Assembly: GCA_947449695.1 (NCBI GenBank)
Contig: CANFST010000036.1
Location: 1-32,797, forward strand
Reading direction: 5' to 3'
Source: Chitinophagales bacterium
Lineage (GTDB): Bacteria; Bacteroidota; Bacteroidia; Chitinophagales; CAIODY01
Length of the DNA: 32,797 bases
Part shown: positions 25,273-32,797 of the stretch, piece after piece
Position numbering within the stretch: position 1 is the stretch's first letter
Layout: each line of letters begins with the position of its first letter
Position numbers and translations under genes: made by a program
Notes under the pieces: model-generated
What the model saw: the letters and a program-made list of their open reading frames with translations, nothing else
What the model was told of the DNA's origin: nothing
Database searches by the model: none

Positions 25273-26685
25273 TTATTCCTTCACCACTTTCCCTCTCCAC
25301 ACTTTTTCGTTTTCTTTTACCTCGATGAAATAAATGCCTTGTGGTTGCTGACTTAATTCGAGTGTAAATTGATTGCCCGATTGGTTTTGTTTTTCAAATA
25401 CAGTTTGCCCTGTAAGGTTAATTAATTTAATTGTAGCTGCATTTACCGCTGATTGCAAACTAATTACTGTTGAATGGTTAGCAGGGTTGGGTGACAAATT
25501 CAATAATGTGTTTTGATTTATTGATGAAATACCTGTAACAACAACTGAATAGCATAAGGATGTATCCATACAAACATTATTGGTTAATGCTACTGCATAA
25601 TTGCCTGAAACAACAGGCGTAAAGCTTTGATTGGTTGCACCGACAATAGCAGCATTAGCATTATTACAATCAAGCCATTGATAGGTTGAATTGCTGGCGG
25701 ATGTTAAAGTTGTTCCATTTACAGTTACAGATTTATTTACTGGGTTAACTGTGTAATGAAGTGTAATCAATGAATCGCAACCTAAATAATTAGTGAAATG
25801 ATGTGTAAATGTGCCTGAAGATTTTAAATAAGTACCATAAAAATTAAAGCTATCTCCTTTGCAAACTGTTTGCGACATGGTAGTAGAAGAAGAGGGGAGT
25901 ATGGTTAAATTAAGCGTTATAGTTGAATCGCAATTCAAATAATTAGCCATTACATAATTGTAAACCCCAGAGTTGGTAAGTGTGGCACCGAAAAAACTAT
26001 AACTACCACAAACAGATTGATTTATACTCGAACTACTCGGATTATTGCAAATTCTTTCGGAGATATTTAAATGTGTAGTATTCCACAAATCATTATTATC
26101 ACTTCCGCTATTGCCATTTACAGCATTTACAACACCCCAAAACGAAATATAGCCAGTACCTGCAGTAGGAGCTTTCCAGTTAAATGTTTTTGAATAAGTT
26201 GAACCATTAGTTCCTGATCCGGTTGTTGCTGTTGTGGTTGCACTTTGTTCTACAAGATTCATAACAAAACTTCCAGCCATTGCAGCTGCATATCGGGTAG
26301 TTGGTGGTAAAGAGGTGGTAATCCATGCACCAGCATTGATTGGTGTGGTTTGAGCAACAGTATCTACAATACAACCTAATTGAAAGCCATAATTAGGTAA
26401 TGTGGTATTGCCATTGTTAACCCCGGTTATTTTTACTGTATAATTCATGCCTGGTACATATCTGTTAGTGGCTATGCCAGCTGAATCCAATTCAATTGAA
26501 ACTGCTATATTAGTAGTAGCATTTCCACTATGACATCCACTGCCTTTACATCCTGCCATATTTCCTAATCCGGTTTCAGCACCAGTACAGTTATGACCAT
26601 GCTTGGCAGCTCCTTTTTTATACCCTGTTAGTGTAATAAATGCAATAACTAAAACGGTAATAATGGACAGAATATTTTTTTTCAT
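25273..26685 (-). CDS. Choice-of-anchor-V/Reeler-like secreted protein with T9SS type A sorting domain
   Basis: A 470-residue secreted protein; the start is the ATG complementary to 26683-26685 (MKKNILSIITVLVIAFITLT signal peptide), the open frame extending 28 codons upstream. The mature N-terminus has C33 and the segment GCKGSGCHSG, giving C46-x4-C51-H52, then YVPGMNYTVKITG and PNYGFQLGCIV, as in choice-of-anchor-V/Reeler-type domains that usually begin with a C-x2-C-H motif. Two related Ig-like repeats follow (SVCGSYSFFGATLTNSGVYN and TVCKGDSFNFYGTYLKSSG, each with LGCDS/LNCDS), then an Ig-like PKD-type unit and a sorting domain from NLSPNPANHSTV to KVVKE. The CxnCH motif might bind heme c; this is inference. 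It follows the MFS gene on the minus strand with a 97-bp gap. Confidence 0.83.
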   Translation of the reverse strand: MKKNILSIITVLVIAFITLTGYKKGAAKHGHNCTGAETGLGNMAGCKGSGCHSGNATTNIAVSIELDSAGIATNRYVPGMNYTVKITGVNNGNTTLPNYGFQLGCIVDTVAQTTPINAGAWITTSLPPTTRYAAAMAGSFVMNLVEQSATTTATTGSGTNGSTYSKTFNWKAPTAGTGYISFWGVVNAVNGNSGSDNNDLWNTTHLNISERICNNPSSSSINQSVCGSYSFFGATLTNSGVYNYVMANYLNCDSTITLNLTILPSSSTTMSQTVCKGDSFNFYGTYLKSSGTFTHHFTNYLGCDSLITLHYTVNPVNKSVTVNGTTLTSASNSTYQWLDCNNANAAIVGATNQSFTPVVSGNYAVALTNNVCMDTSLCYSVVVTGISSINQNTLLNLSPNPANHSTVISLQSAVNAATIKLINLTGQTVFEKQNQSGNQFTLELSQQPQGIYFIEVKENEKVWRGKVVKE

Positions 26686-26782
26686 AAAGGCTGCAAAGCT
26701 AAAATTGCAATATGAATAAAATGTTACCAGAACTAAAACATGAATTAAACAAAGGGCTAAAACAACCAATAGAAAACAGTCA

Positions 26783-27961
26783 TCAATTTTTTTCTTCTTT
26801 CATTTGAAATAAAAAATAAACCACCACCACTAAAGCCCCTGCAACCGATAAATAAAACAAGGCTTGTGGCGAAAACTTTGTCCAGATTAATCCTGCTAAA
26901 ATATTGGCTGTTAGTATCACAATGCTTTGCATGCCCGAATAAAACCCAAGGGCAGTGGCTTTGTCATCGGGGTTGCAATGCTTGCTTAACCAGGCTTTTG
27001 AAACACCATCGGTGGCAGCAGCATAAAAACCATATACAAAAAAGGCTAAGAAAAATAACCACACGGTAGAGCAAAGCGGAAATAAAAAATAAGCCAGCAT
27101 AAAAAACAAAACACCAATCAGGAAAGCTCCTTTCATGCCTAGTTTATCGGCCAAATGCCCAAATGGATAAGCCAACAAAGCAAACACCATGTTGTAAAAA
27201 ATATAAGCTGATAAGATAGTGGTGTCAGTCAACTGAGCTTGCTTACCCATCAACAAAATAAAAGCATCGCTCGAATTGAAGAGGGCAAACAATAACAAAC
27301 CAAACAACAGTTTTTTATAATCAGCCGAAGCCATTTTCCAATAACCCAACGATTGCCAAAGCGATGGCGCTTTTTTGTTGCTAATGGCGGTTTGTTTTTT
27401 TTCTTTCACCAACCAGGTGATGCCCACCGCAACCAATGCAGGCAAAAAAGCAATAAAAAACAAACGGCTATAATCGCTGGGATAAAAGTGTAAATAAACC
27501 AAAGCAGCTAACACACCCAATCCTGCACCGATAGTATCTAAAGCCTTGTTGAACCCAAATATTTTGCCTCGGTTTTCGGGCGTTGATTCATCAGCCAATA
27601 AAGCATCACGGGCACCAGTTCGAACACCTTTACCCAATCGGTCTAAACTTCGTGATGCAAAAACCCATATTGGAAAAGTGAAAACAGCTAACATTGATTT
27701 ACCAATGGCACTCATGCCATAACCCAAGCGTACAAAGCTCATTCGGTTTTTTAAGTTATCGGAGAATTTACCAAAGTAAGCTTTGCTCAAGCCTGATGTG
27801 GCTTCGGCAAAACCTTCCAAAATCCCAATAAACAAAGCGGTGTAGCCAATACTTTTTAAATAAAAGGGCAAAATAGGGATGAGCATTTCGCTGCTGATAT
27901 CATTAAACAAACTGACAAGCGATAATAAAATAACGGTTTGACTTATTTTCTTTTTTGACAT
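26783..27961 (-). CDS. MFS transporter
   Basis: A 392-residue inner-membrane protein with about twelve hydrophobic helices and no signal peptide, the size and layout of a major facilitator superfamily carrier. The N-terminal half contains GILEGFAEATSGLSKAYFGK, FGKFSDNLKNR (the loop 2-3 G-x-x-x-D-x-x-x-R type motif), and RSLDRLGKGVRTGARDALLA, a conserved segment in a subgroup of MFS carriers of unknown substrate. The second half repeats the loop motif as FGHLADKLGMKG. The start ATG complements 27959-27961. It is followed on the same strand by the choice-of-anchor-V gene. Export versus uptake and the substrate cannot be inferred. Confidence 0.92.
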   Translation of the reverse strand: MSKKKISQTVILLSLVSLFNDISSEMLIPILPFYLKSIGYTALFIGILEGFAEATSGLSKAYFGKFSDNLKNRMSFVRLGYGMSAIGKSMLAVFTFPIWVFASRSLDRLGKGVRTGARDALLADESTPENRGKIFGFNKALDTIGAGLGVLAALVYLHFYPSDYSRLFFIAFLPALVAVGITWLVKEKKQTAISNKKAPSLWQSLGYWKMASADYKKLLFGLLLFALFNSSDAFILLMGKQAQLTDTTILSAYIFYNMVFALLAYPFGHLADKLGMKGAFLIGVLFFMLAYFLFPLCSTVWLFFLAFFVYGFYAAATDGVSKAWLSKHCNPDDKATALGFYSGMQSIVILTANILAGLIWTKFSPQALFYLSVAGALVVVVYFLFQMKEEKN

Positions 27962-28144
27962 CGTTAAGATTTAAGTGATTAAAGATAAGCTAAAAAAAAT
28001 CTCAAAAATTAAAGCTATGCTTACTATTTTGTTCAACTTCTATTCCGTTAAAGTTGTTGGGGATAATTACTCGAAAAGTGCTAAAAATCAATCTATTGAA
28101 CCTGAAAAAAACCAAAATGAATTTGTTGGGTTATTAAGGCAACT

Positions 28145-30724
28145 TTACCTGATTAAAGTAACATCTCCCTTTAAAAGCTGATGTGAAGATTGCTCAGAGA
28201 AACTATATTCAATCATATAAACATACACACTTAATGGTTGTTCTGCTCCTTCGAATTTCCCATCCCATCTGTTGTGATAATTAGATGATGCAAATATTTG
28301 TTCACCCCATCTATTATATACCGCAATTTTATAAAACCTAAGATCATCAGGATGATTGGTTATAGCACCAAAATCATCATTGTAGCCATCGCCATTAGGT
28401 GAAAACGCATTAGGCACCTGCAATACTTCAACACAATGTTCTGATACATTGATTGAATCAGTTGCCGCACAGCCATAATTATTTTTTACAGTAACACTGT
28501 ATTCACCAGCCCTGGTAACCATGAAAGTATTATTGCTACTTCCATCTTGCCATTTTATAAAATTGAAATTAGAAACAGATAAAATGATTTTATCAAACCC
28601 ATCGCAAATAGTTGTGTCGGCTCCTAAATTAACATTCATCATTCCGAATGAAGGAGTTACAGCCTGCATAGTATCTTTACATTGATTAGAATCAGTTACT
28701 ATTGCAGTAACCTGTGTTTGATAGGCAATATGATTAATCGTTGGTGAATAGGAATTAAATGGTAACCAATGATACTGGTAAGGAGGTGTGCCACTGTTGA
28801 TGGAAATTGAATCTTCACCTTTTGATGAATTACAGGTATCAGGTTTTGTAATAATGGAAAACTTTAAGGGGATTGAAGGTTTTATTGATAAAGTATCATT
28901 GATCACACAATTGTGCGAATCAATCACCTGTACTAAATAAGTGCCACTGATTAAATTATTTGCCGAATTGGAAGAACTTATATTAGGTTGCCAATTATAA
29001 CTGTATGGCGATATACCACCATTTACCTGAACAGAAGCAAGCCCATTTTTTTTACCACATGTAGTATTAGTAAGTTGGTTATGTAATTGCAAAGCTGATG
29101 GTTGATGAATATTAAACTGAATTTGTGCTGTGCAATTATTCGCATCTGTTACAATAACACTATAATTATTGGCAGATAAAGAAGCGGATGAATTGGAGTT
29201 GCTCACATTAGGCGTCCATGAATAATTAAATCCTGGTGTACCTCCATTTACCTGCACAGTTGCACCTCCATCATTACCATTATAACAAGAAACATTTTTT
29301 AAATTGATTATTCCTAGAGTCATACTACCGCCTGATGAGGGGACATAAACATGAATAGAATCTGTACAACCGTTTTGGTCAATGATGGATACCACATAAT
29401 TTCCGGCATTGATATTATTTGCAATATTGCTTGAACTCACATTGGGTTGCCATTGATAATTATAGTTGGGGGTGCCTCCATTTTCAGTAACAGTACCTGA
29501 ACCATTAGCCGAACCACAAACTGATGAAGTTGTACTGAAACTATGGCTGAAATTAGCTGGCTGGGTGATATGCACTGACCTGGAAACACTGCAGGTTTTC
29601 TGTTGTGATACTGTAATGGTATAAATACCTGCCACCAGTTGAAAGGCAGAATCAGTCAATTGCGGAGGTGTTGTATTCCAGGAGTAGGATAGAGGAGCAT
29701 TACTCCCAGTCACTATGGCATTTGCCTGACCATTATTTCCATTAGGGCAGGAAACATTTAAAGAATCTATACTTAAACCTAATACAGCTATTGATTTTGT
29801 AATAGTATCATTTCCGCTGCATGCGTTGGTAGCAACTAACTGCACATGATAAACCCCAGGCGATGAAAAGATATGTGTGGGGTTTTGAACAGTGCTTGTA
29901 TTATTTACACCCGAAGCAACATCTCCAAAATTCCAATGCCACGATGAAGGACAATTAGTAGAGGAATCTGAAAAGGAAAATGTAGCAGTAGAGGTGCAGT
30001 TAAAACCGAAATCAGCCGTATAACGTGGGGCATTCTGAATATATACATCATCAAAGGCTACACCATCAAATGCATTGCAAGTGGTACCAGCGCCAAATGT
30101 GAATCGAAACAAAACATTCGACTGACCTGCTAAAAAACTTAAACAATGTTTGGCTACTACCCAGCCGCTGCTACCGCCTCCACCCTGACAACTGCCTGCT
30201 GTGGCTTGCATATTGCCACTCCATCCGTCTTTTACTGTGGCAAGATTGGTTAAATAAACTACAGGAGTATAGTTATACCAATTGGCTGTGTAACAATCAG
30301 TCGGCTCATTCACAGTGCCTACATTTATCCACGAAGTACCATTATTGATAGAGTACTGCAGATTTGAACCATCGTACTTACGCTCCGACTCCCAGAAAAT
30401 TTTAAACTCAATATAAGGATGTGCAAGATTAGTGAAATCAAAACAGGGACTGGTTACATAAGAGCGTTCGCCATTAGCATACGAACTGTTGGTCAAACCC
30501 CCTACTATCCAGCATTTCAGCCCTTGCCCTGCTGAACTGATAACTGGTTTAGAAGGTGTGCCCCATGCCCAATCATTCGATACACCACCTGATGTCCAGC
30601 TTCCATTAGTGATTTCAAAATTTTCGTGATAAGGAAATGTGCTTATACATTGAGCTTTAAGGCTCAGAAAACCTGAAAAAAGAAATGCAATACCTGATAA
30701 AATAAACCTAAGGTGATTATTCAT
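28145..30724 (-). CDS. PKD/SprB-repeat cargo with gliding-motility-associated (T9SS type B) C-terminal domain
   Basis: An 859-residue secreted protein; the start is the ATG complementing 30722-30724 (MNNHLRFILSGIAFLFSGFL signal peptide). Residues about 25-235 form a jelly-roll/MAM-like domain (FPYHENFE, WAWGTPSKP, SYVTSPCFDF, FDGVAFDDVYI). A PKD domain follows (SWHWNFGD, NPTHIFSSPGVYHVQL). Next are five SprB-type repeats of about 75 residues, each with a C-x-x-x-x-G start, NGGTPxYxYxW and a Y-x-V-x-V-x-D-x-x-x-C end. After an Ig-like module (LGADTTICDG) comes the type B sorting domain (VPNAFSPNGDGYNDDF, VYNRWGEQIF, WDGKFEGAEQPLSVYVYMI). Such proteins are exported by T9SS and are often adhesins linked to gliding; gliding here is not shown. 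It stands alone. Confidence 0.92.
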   Translation of the reverse strand: MNNHLRFILSGIAFLFSGFLSLKAQCISTFPYHENFEITNGSWTSGGVSNDWAWGTPSKPVISSAGQGLKCWIVGGLTNSSYANGERSYVTSPCFDFTNLAHPYIEFKIFWESERKYDGSNLQYSINNGTSWINVGTVNEPTDCYTANWYNYTPVVYLTNLATVKDGWSGNMQATAGSCQGGGGSSGWVVAKHCLSFLAGQSNVLFRFTFGAGTTCNAFDGVAFDDVYIQNAPRYTADFGFNCTSTATFSFSDSSTNCPSSWHWNFGDVASGVNNTSTVQNPTHIFSSPGVYHVQLVATNACSGNDTITKSIAVLGLSIDSLNVSCPNGNNGQANAIVTGSNAPLSYSWNTTPPQLTDSAFQLVAGIYTITVSQQKTCSVSRSVHITQPANFSHSFSTTSSVCGSANGSGTVTENGGTPNYNYQWQPNVSSSNIANNINAGNYVVSIIDQNGCTDSIHVYVPSSGGSMTLGIINLKNVSCYNGNDGGATVQVNGGTPGFNYSWTPNVSNSNSSASLSANNYSVIVTDANNCTAQIQFNIHQPSALQLHNQLTNTTCGKKNGLASVQVNGGISPYSYNWQPNISSSNSANNLISGTYLVQVIDSHNCVINDTLSIKPSIPLKFSIITKPDTCNSSKGEDSISINSGTPPYQYHWLPFNSYSPTINHIAYQTQVTAIVTDSNQCKDTMQAVTPSFGMMNVNLGADTTICDGFDKIILSVSNFNFIKWQDGSSNNTFMVTRAGEYSVTVKNNYGCAATDSINVSEHCVEVLQVPNAFSPNGDGYNDDFGAITNHPDDLRFYKIAVYNRWGEQIFASSNYHNRWDGKFEGAEQPLSVYVYMIEYSFSEQSSHQLLKGDVTLIR

Positions 30725-30806
30725 AAAACGATGCAAATATCGTCAATACGTTTTGCCCCGTTGCTTACCCAAAGTGAACTTAGTATTAAATTTAACCTAT
30801 GCCTCT

Positions 30807-30956
30807 TCAAATATATTCTTCCACCAAAAATATTGATAGCCTATAATAACTCAACCTACCGTAGAAGTTAAGCTGTTGCTTGTTGTCGCCAAGCTGCCGC
30901 AAAGCCTTTAAGCGTTGGGGCTTGGTGACTTTCTGATTCAATAAGGTTGTTCTCAT
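30807..30956 (-). pseudogene. Truncated copy of the orphan sorting-domain gene's 5' end
   Basis: A 49-codon frame whose first 33 codons (MRTTLLNQKVTKPQRLKALR, then QLGDNKQQLNFYG) are identical at DNA level to the start of the gene at 32409-32780. After Gly33 the sequence switches to unrelated residues (RLSYYRLSIF) and stops. No sorting domain follows, so it is best read as a partial duplicate rather than a functional gene. Confidence 0.65.
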
Positions 30957-30973
30957 TTTTCATTTACTTTTTG
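30857..30973. repeat. 117-bp perfect direct repeat, copy 1
   Basis: Identical base for base to 32681-32797 (offset 1824). The left boundary is sharp: identity starts at taccgtagaag, with different bases immediately before. The right boundary is unknown because copy 2 runs into the window end. Confidence 0.95.
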
Positions 30974-31004
30974 TTTGTTTTATTTTTCTTTTTTGAATCA
31001 AGCA

Positions 31005-31049
31005 GTTACGAAGCGGCTTTGCTCATTACCTCTGCTTCAGCTTCGCAAC
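31005..31049. repeat. Inverted repeat/hairpin 1
   Basis: GTTACGAAGC (31005-31014) pairs with GCTTCGCAAC (31040-31049), ten positions with one A-C mismatch, around a 25-nt loop. No T run follows directly. Confidence 0.55.
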
Positions 31050-31099
31050 AACTCATACAACTTGCTACCTACGGGATTTTTTTTAGCAATTTTTAATCA

Positions 31100-31131
31100 G
31101 GCTTGAACTTTTGTTTCTTTTGGTTCAAGCC
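31100..31131. repeat. Inverted repeat/hairpin 2
   Basis: GGCTTGAAC (31100-31108) pairs perfectly with GTTCAAGCC (31123-31131) around a 14-nt pyrimidine-rich loop (ttttgtttcttttg). It lies downstream of the kelch gene and could act in RNA 3'-end formation on the minus strand. Confidence 0.6.
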
Positions 31132-31160
31132 AAAAGAAAATAAAACAGCCTAAAATTATG

Positions 31161-31184
31161 GAGTTTCGTGGGGACACGAACCTC
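31161..31184. repeat. Inverted repeat/hairpin 3 with GNRA-type loop
   Basis: TTCGTG (31165-31170) pairs with CACGAA (31175-31180) around the tetraloop GGGA, and beyond one mismatch GAG pairs with CTC. As plus-strand RNA this is a compact GNRA-capped hairpin. It sits 20 bp after the kelch stop codon. Confidence 0.55.
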
Positions 31185-31203
31185 GGCAGAAGGTGCTGAA
31201 AGC

Positions 31204-32403
31204 CTATTGTTTAATGAGTTTTACGATTTTTGAGGTGTTGGCATTATAGCATTTAACGAAGTAAACACCTGATGGAAATGCGTTAAGATTAATGATTGTG
31301 GGGTTAAACATATTAATGGTGCTGTAAATAATCATTCCGTAAGCATTATACACGTCAATATTAAGGTTTAGATTGGGTGTGGCTGTTAGTTTGAAAATGC
31401 CGTTGGATGGGTTGGGTGTAATATTGATGGTTTGTATTGGGTTGGTTTGTGGATTGAAAATGCCTGTGGTGGTGGGGTCGAATTGCCAAAGGTCGTTGGT
31501 TCTTGCAAAAGAAATAGTTGATTTTAGCCCTCCGAAAACATAACCTATGTTAGCAATATTAAATCCCACTGCACCTGTTCTTGCGTTACTAGGAAAAGAT
31601 GTTATTTGATTCCATGAATCTGTTATTGGATTATATTCCCAAAAATCGTTTAATAAACTTCCGTTATAGTATCCTAAACCTATGTACGCCTTGTTGTTAA
31701 TAACAAACCATGAAGCATTTTCTCTACCAGATGCAGGTAAGCTTGTCTTTTGTGTCCATGAATCCACTAATGGATCGTACTCAAATAAATCATTTAGTCC
31801 ACCACCACCACTTGAGCCTAACCCCACGTATCCTTTTCCTAAAATTGAAAAACCAACTGCACTTTTTTTACTATGCCCCAATAGAGATGCTTTTTGTGTC
31901 CAAGTATCATTAACAGGATTGTATTCCCAAAAATCAGAATGAGTATAAAGACCATCATACCCAAATCCTAAATAACCTTTATTCCCAATTGAAAATGAAG
32001 TAGCAAAAGTTCTATAAGTACCTGGGAAGTTTGTTTTTTGAATCCATATATTATTATTGGTGTCAAAAGCCCACAAATCATTTGTAATAACCGCCCCACC
32101 TGTACCTACATACCCAATTCCATTGATTACAAAACTTATTGCAAACTCCCTTGTACCTCCTCCAAAATTGGCAATTTGAGTCCATGAGTCATTGACTGCA
32201 TCGTATCTCCAAAAGTCATTTAAATCATGTCCGCTACTATCCATTCCAAGACCAATGTAGCCATAATTACCAATACTAAAACTTACTGCTCCTTCTCTTC
32301 CTATGCCTGTAAGATTGGCTTTTTGTGTCCAAATACCATTTGTTTGAGCATAAAGCAAATAATTTGTAGTAAGTAATACGAGGATTAATATTTTACTTTT
32401 CAT
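31204..32403 (-). CDS. Six-blade kelch protein with T9SS type A sorting domain
   Basis: A 399-residue secreted protein. The signal peptide MKSKILILVLLTTNYLLYAQ is followed by six kelch-type repeats of about 48 residues, each with a W-T-Q-K start (for example SWTQKTSLPASGRENASWF), a G-Y-I-G-L-G strand and a (N)D-F-W-E-Y-(N/D)-P end. They should form one closed six-bladed beta-propeller. A sorting domain begins at INITPNPSNGIFKL and ends VYFVKCYNANTSKIVKLIKQ. No catalytic motif is seen; a surface binding role is the likely one, ligand unknown. It follows the orphan sorting-domain gene on the minus strand with only five bases between them, and lies between the two copies of the 117-bp repeat. 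Confidence 0.88.
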   Translation of the reverse strand: MKSKILILVLLTTNYLLYAQTNGIWTQKANLTGIGREGAVSFSIGNYGYIGLGMDSSGHDLNDFWRYDAVNDSWTQIANFGGGTREFAISFVINGIGYVGTGGAVITNDLWAFDTNNNIWIQKTNFPGTYRTFATSFSIGNKGYLGFGYDGLYTHSDFWEYNPVNDTWTQKASLLGHSKKSAVGFSILGKGYVGLGSSGGGGLNDLFEYDPLVDSWTQKTSLPASGRENASWFVINNKAYIGLGYYNGSLLNDFWEYNPITDSWNQITSFPSNARTGAVGFNIANIGYVFGGLKSTISFARTNDLWQFDPTTTGIFNPQTNPIQTINITPNPSNGIFKLTATPNLNLNIDVYNAYGMIIYSTINMFNPTIINLNAFPSGVYFVKCYNANTSKIVKLIKQ

Positions 32404-32408
32404 ACGGT

Positions 32409-32780
32409 TTATTGTGTTACAATTTTTTTAAAATACAATTTGCTTCCGATTTCTATTCGGTAAAAATAAGCACCTTGTGCCAACTTATTGATGTTTACTT
32501 CAAACTGATTTTTACCTATATTTGATTTTCCAACAAAAACATTTTTTATTTGTCGTCCGCTTAAATCATACAATTCAATTTTCAAAACTTCTACTTTATC
32601 AGTCGTGATTTGTATGGTTTGCGTTGCATCTGTCGGATTAGGATAGATATTAATTGCCTTTTGTAATTCGATTGCATCTATACCGTAGAAGTTAAGCTGT
32701 TGCTTGTTGTCGCCAAGCTGCCGCAAAGCCTTTAAGCGTTGGGGCTTGGTGACTTTCTGATTCAATAAGGTTGTTCTCAT
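32409..32780 (-). CDS. Orphan T9SS type A sorting domain without signal peptide
   Basis: A 123-residue reading frame from an ATG complementing 32778-32780; an in-frame TGA lies two codons upstream, so it cannot extend further. The first 40 residues are basic and soluble (MRTTLLNQKVTKPQRLKALR), with no signal peptide. Residues about 45-123 are a complete type A sorting domain (INIYPNPTDATQTIQI, VLKIELYDLSGRQIKN, LAQGAYFYRIEIGSK). A sorting domain needs prior Sec export to be used by T9SS, so this frame as it stands should not be secreted. It may be the 3' end of a broken cargo gene, a frameshifted tail of a longer gene beyond the window, or a spare module. Its first 33 codons lie within the 117-bp direct repeat. 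Confidence 0.6.
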   Translation of the reverse strand: MRTTLLNQKVTKPQRLKALRQLGDNKQQLNFYGIDAIELQKAINIYPNPTDATQTIQITTDKVEVLKIELYDLSGRQIKNVFVGKSNIGKNQFEVNINKLAQGAYFYRIEIGSKLYFKKIVTQ

Positions 32781-32797
32781 TTTTCATTTACTTTTTG
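32681..32797. repeat. 117-bp perfect direct repeat, copy 2 (cut by window end)
   Basis: Identical to 30857-30973. It covers the first 33 codons of the orphan sorting-domain gene and 17 bp upstream of its ATG. The repeat may continue beyond the window. Confidence 0.95.

Larger units (their letters stand above)
30725..31203. other. Gene-free stretch: direct-repeat copy, relic and hairpins
   Basis: This 479-bp interval has no intact gene. From left to right it holds a plain AT-rich stretch upstream of the 859-aa gene, without a full consensus promoter; a 49-codon relic (30807-30956, minus); the first copy of a 117-bp direct repeat (30857-30973); a T-rich stretch; and three inverted repeats (31005-31049, 31100-31131, 31161-31184). 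See the separate entries. Confidence 0.7.

Noticed and set aside
27975-28181. Small plus-strand frame between the MFS and SprB-repeat genes
   Set aside because: A 68-residue lysine-rich product with no recognisable feature, overlapping the 3' end of the 859-aa gene on the other strand and starting in the promoter region of the MFS gene.
1-32797. tRNA, rRNA, transposase or integrase genes
   Set aside because: I looked for T-loop and acceptor-like patterns, rRNA-like stretches and DDE or tyrosine recombinase motifs, and found none I could support.

Overview
The window looks like chromosomal DNA of a member of the Bacteroidota, probably in the Chitinophagales/Sphingobacteriales range although the sequence does not fix the order. 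The base composition is AT-rich and Shine-Dalgarno sites are essentially absent. Several promoters fit the Bacteroidota pattern TTTG-N19-21-TAnnTTTG. There are many secreted proteins with type IX secretion (T9SS) C-terminal sorting domains of both type A and type B, together with PKD and SprB repeats and a Bacteroidota-type putative porin.

Left part (1-7.9 kb): the 3' end of mfd; a SIR2-like gene broken by a frameshift; a 279-bp mosaic repeat array built from 15-, 21- and 27-bp units; a DUF1573 protein; a nine-repeat PKD surface protein lying between two near-identical terminators; and, on the minus strand, a DUF1571/LysM protein and an RlmI-type rRNA methyltransferase.

Middle part (7.9-21.1 kb): a large M1 metallopeptidase whose C-terminal third looks like an Omp85-type outer-membrane barrel; a small TPR-like gene; a decayed T9SS sorting-domain fragment; a putative porin; a tail-anchored protein coupled to aroC; then the cell-division block ftsQ-ftsA-ftsZ, ended by a clear terminator and followed by a beta-lactamase-fold serine hydrolase.

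Right part (21.2-32.8 kb): mostly cell-envelope and secreted proteins: a lipoprotein, a galactose-oxidase-like propeller with a sorting domain, a two-TM protein next to a stand-alone response regulator, a choice-of-anchor-V protein with a CX4CH motif, an MFS transporter, an 859-aa SprB/PKD type-B cargo and a six-blade kelch cargo. A 117-bp perfect direct repeat brackets the kelch gene together with an orphan sorting-domain gene, and the intergenic DNA beside one copy contains three inverted repeats.

How the genes relate: the housekeeping genes (mfd, rlmI, aroC, ftsQAZ) are interleaved with T9SS cargo. The cargo genes show duplication, internal repeat homogenisation and decay, suggesting that sorting-domain modules are being shuffled here. 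No defence island, CRISPR array, tRNA, rRNA, transposase or prophage gene was seen. The most unusual items are the M1 peptidase-Omp85-like fusion, the 117-bp direct repeat with orphan sorting domain, and the 15/21/27-bp repeat mosaic.
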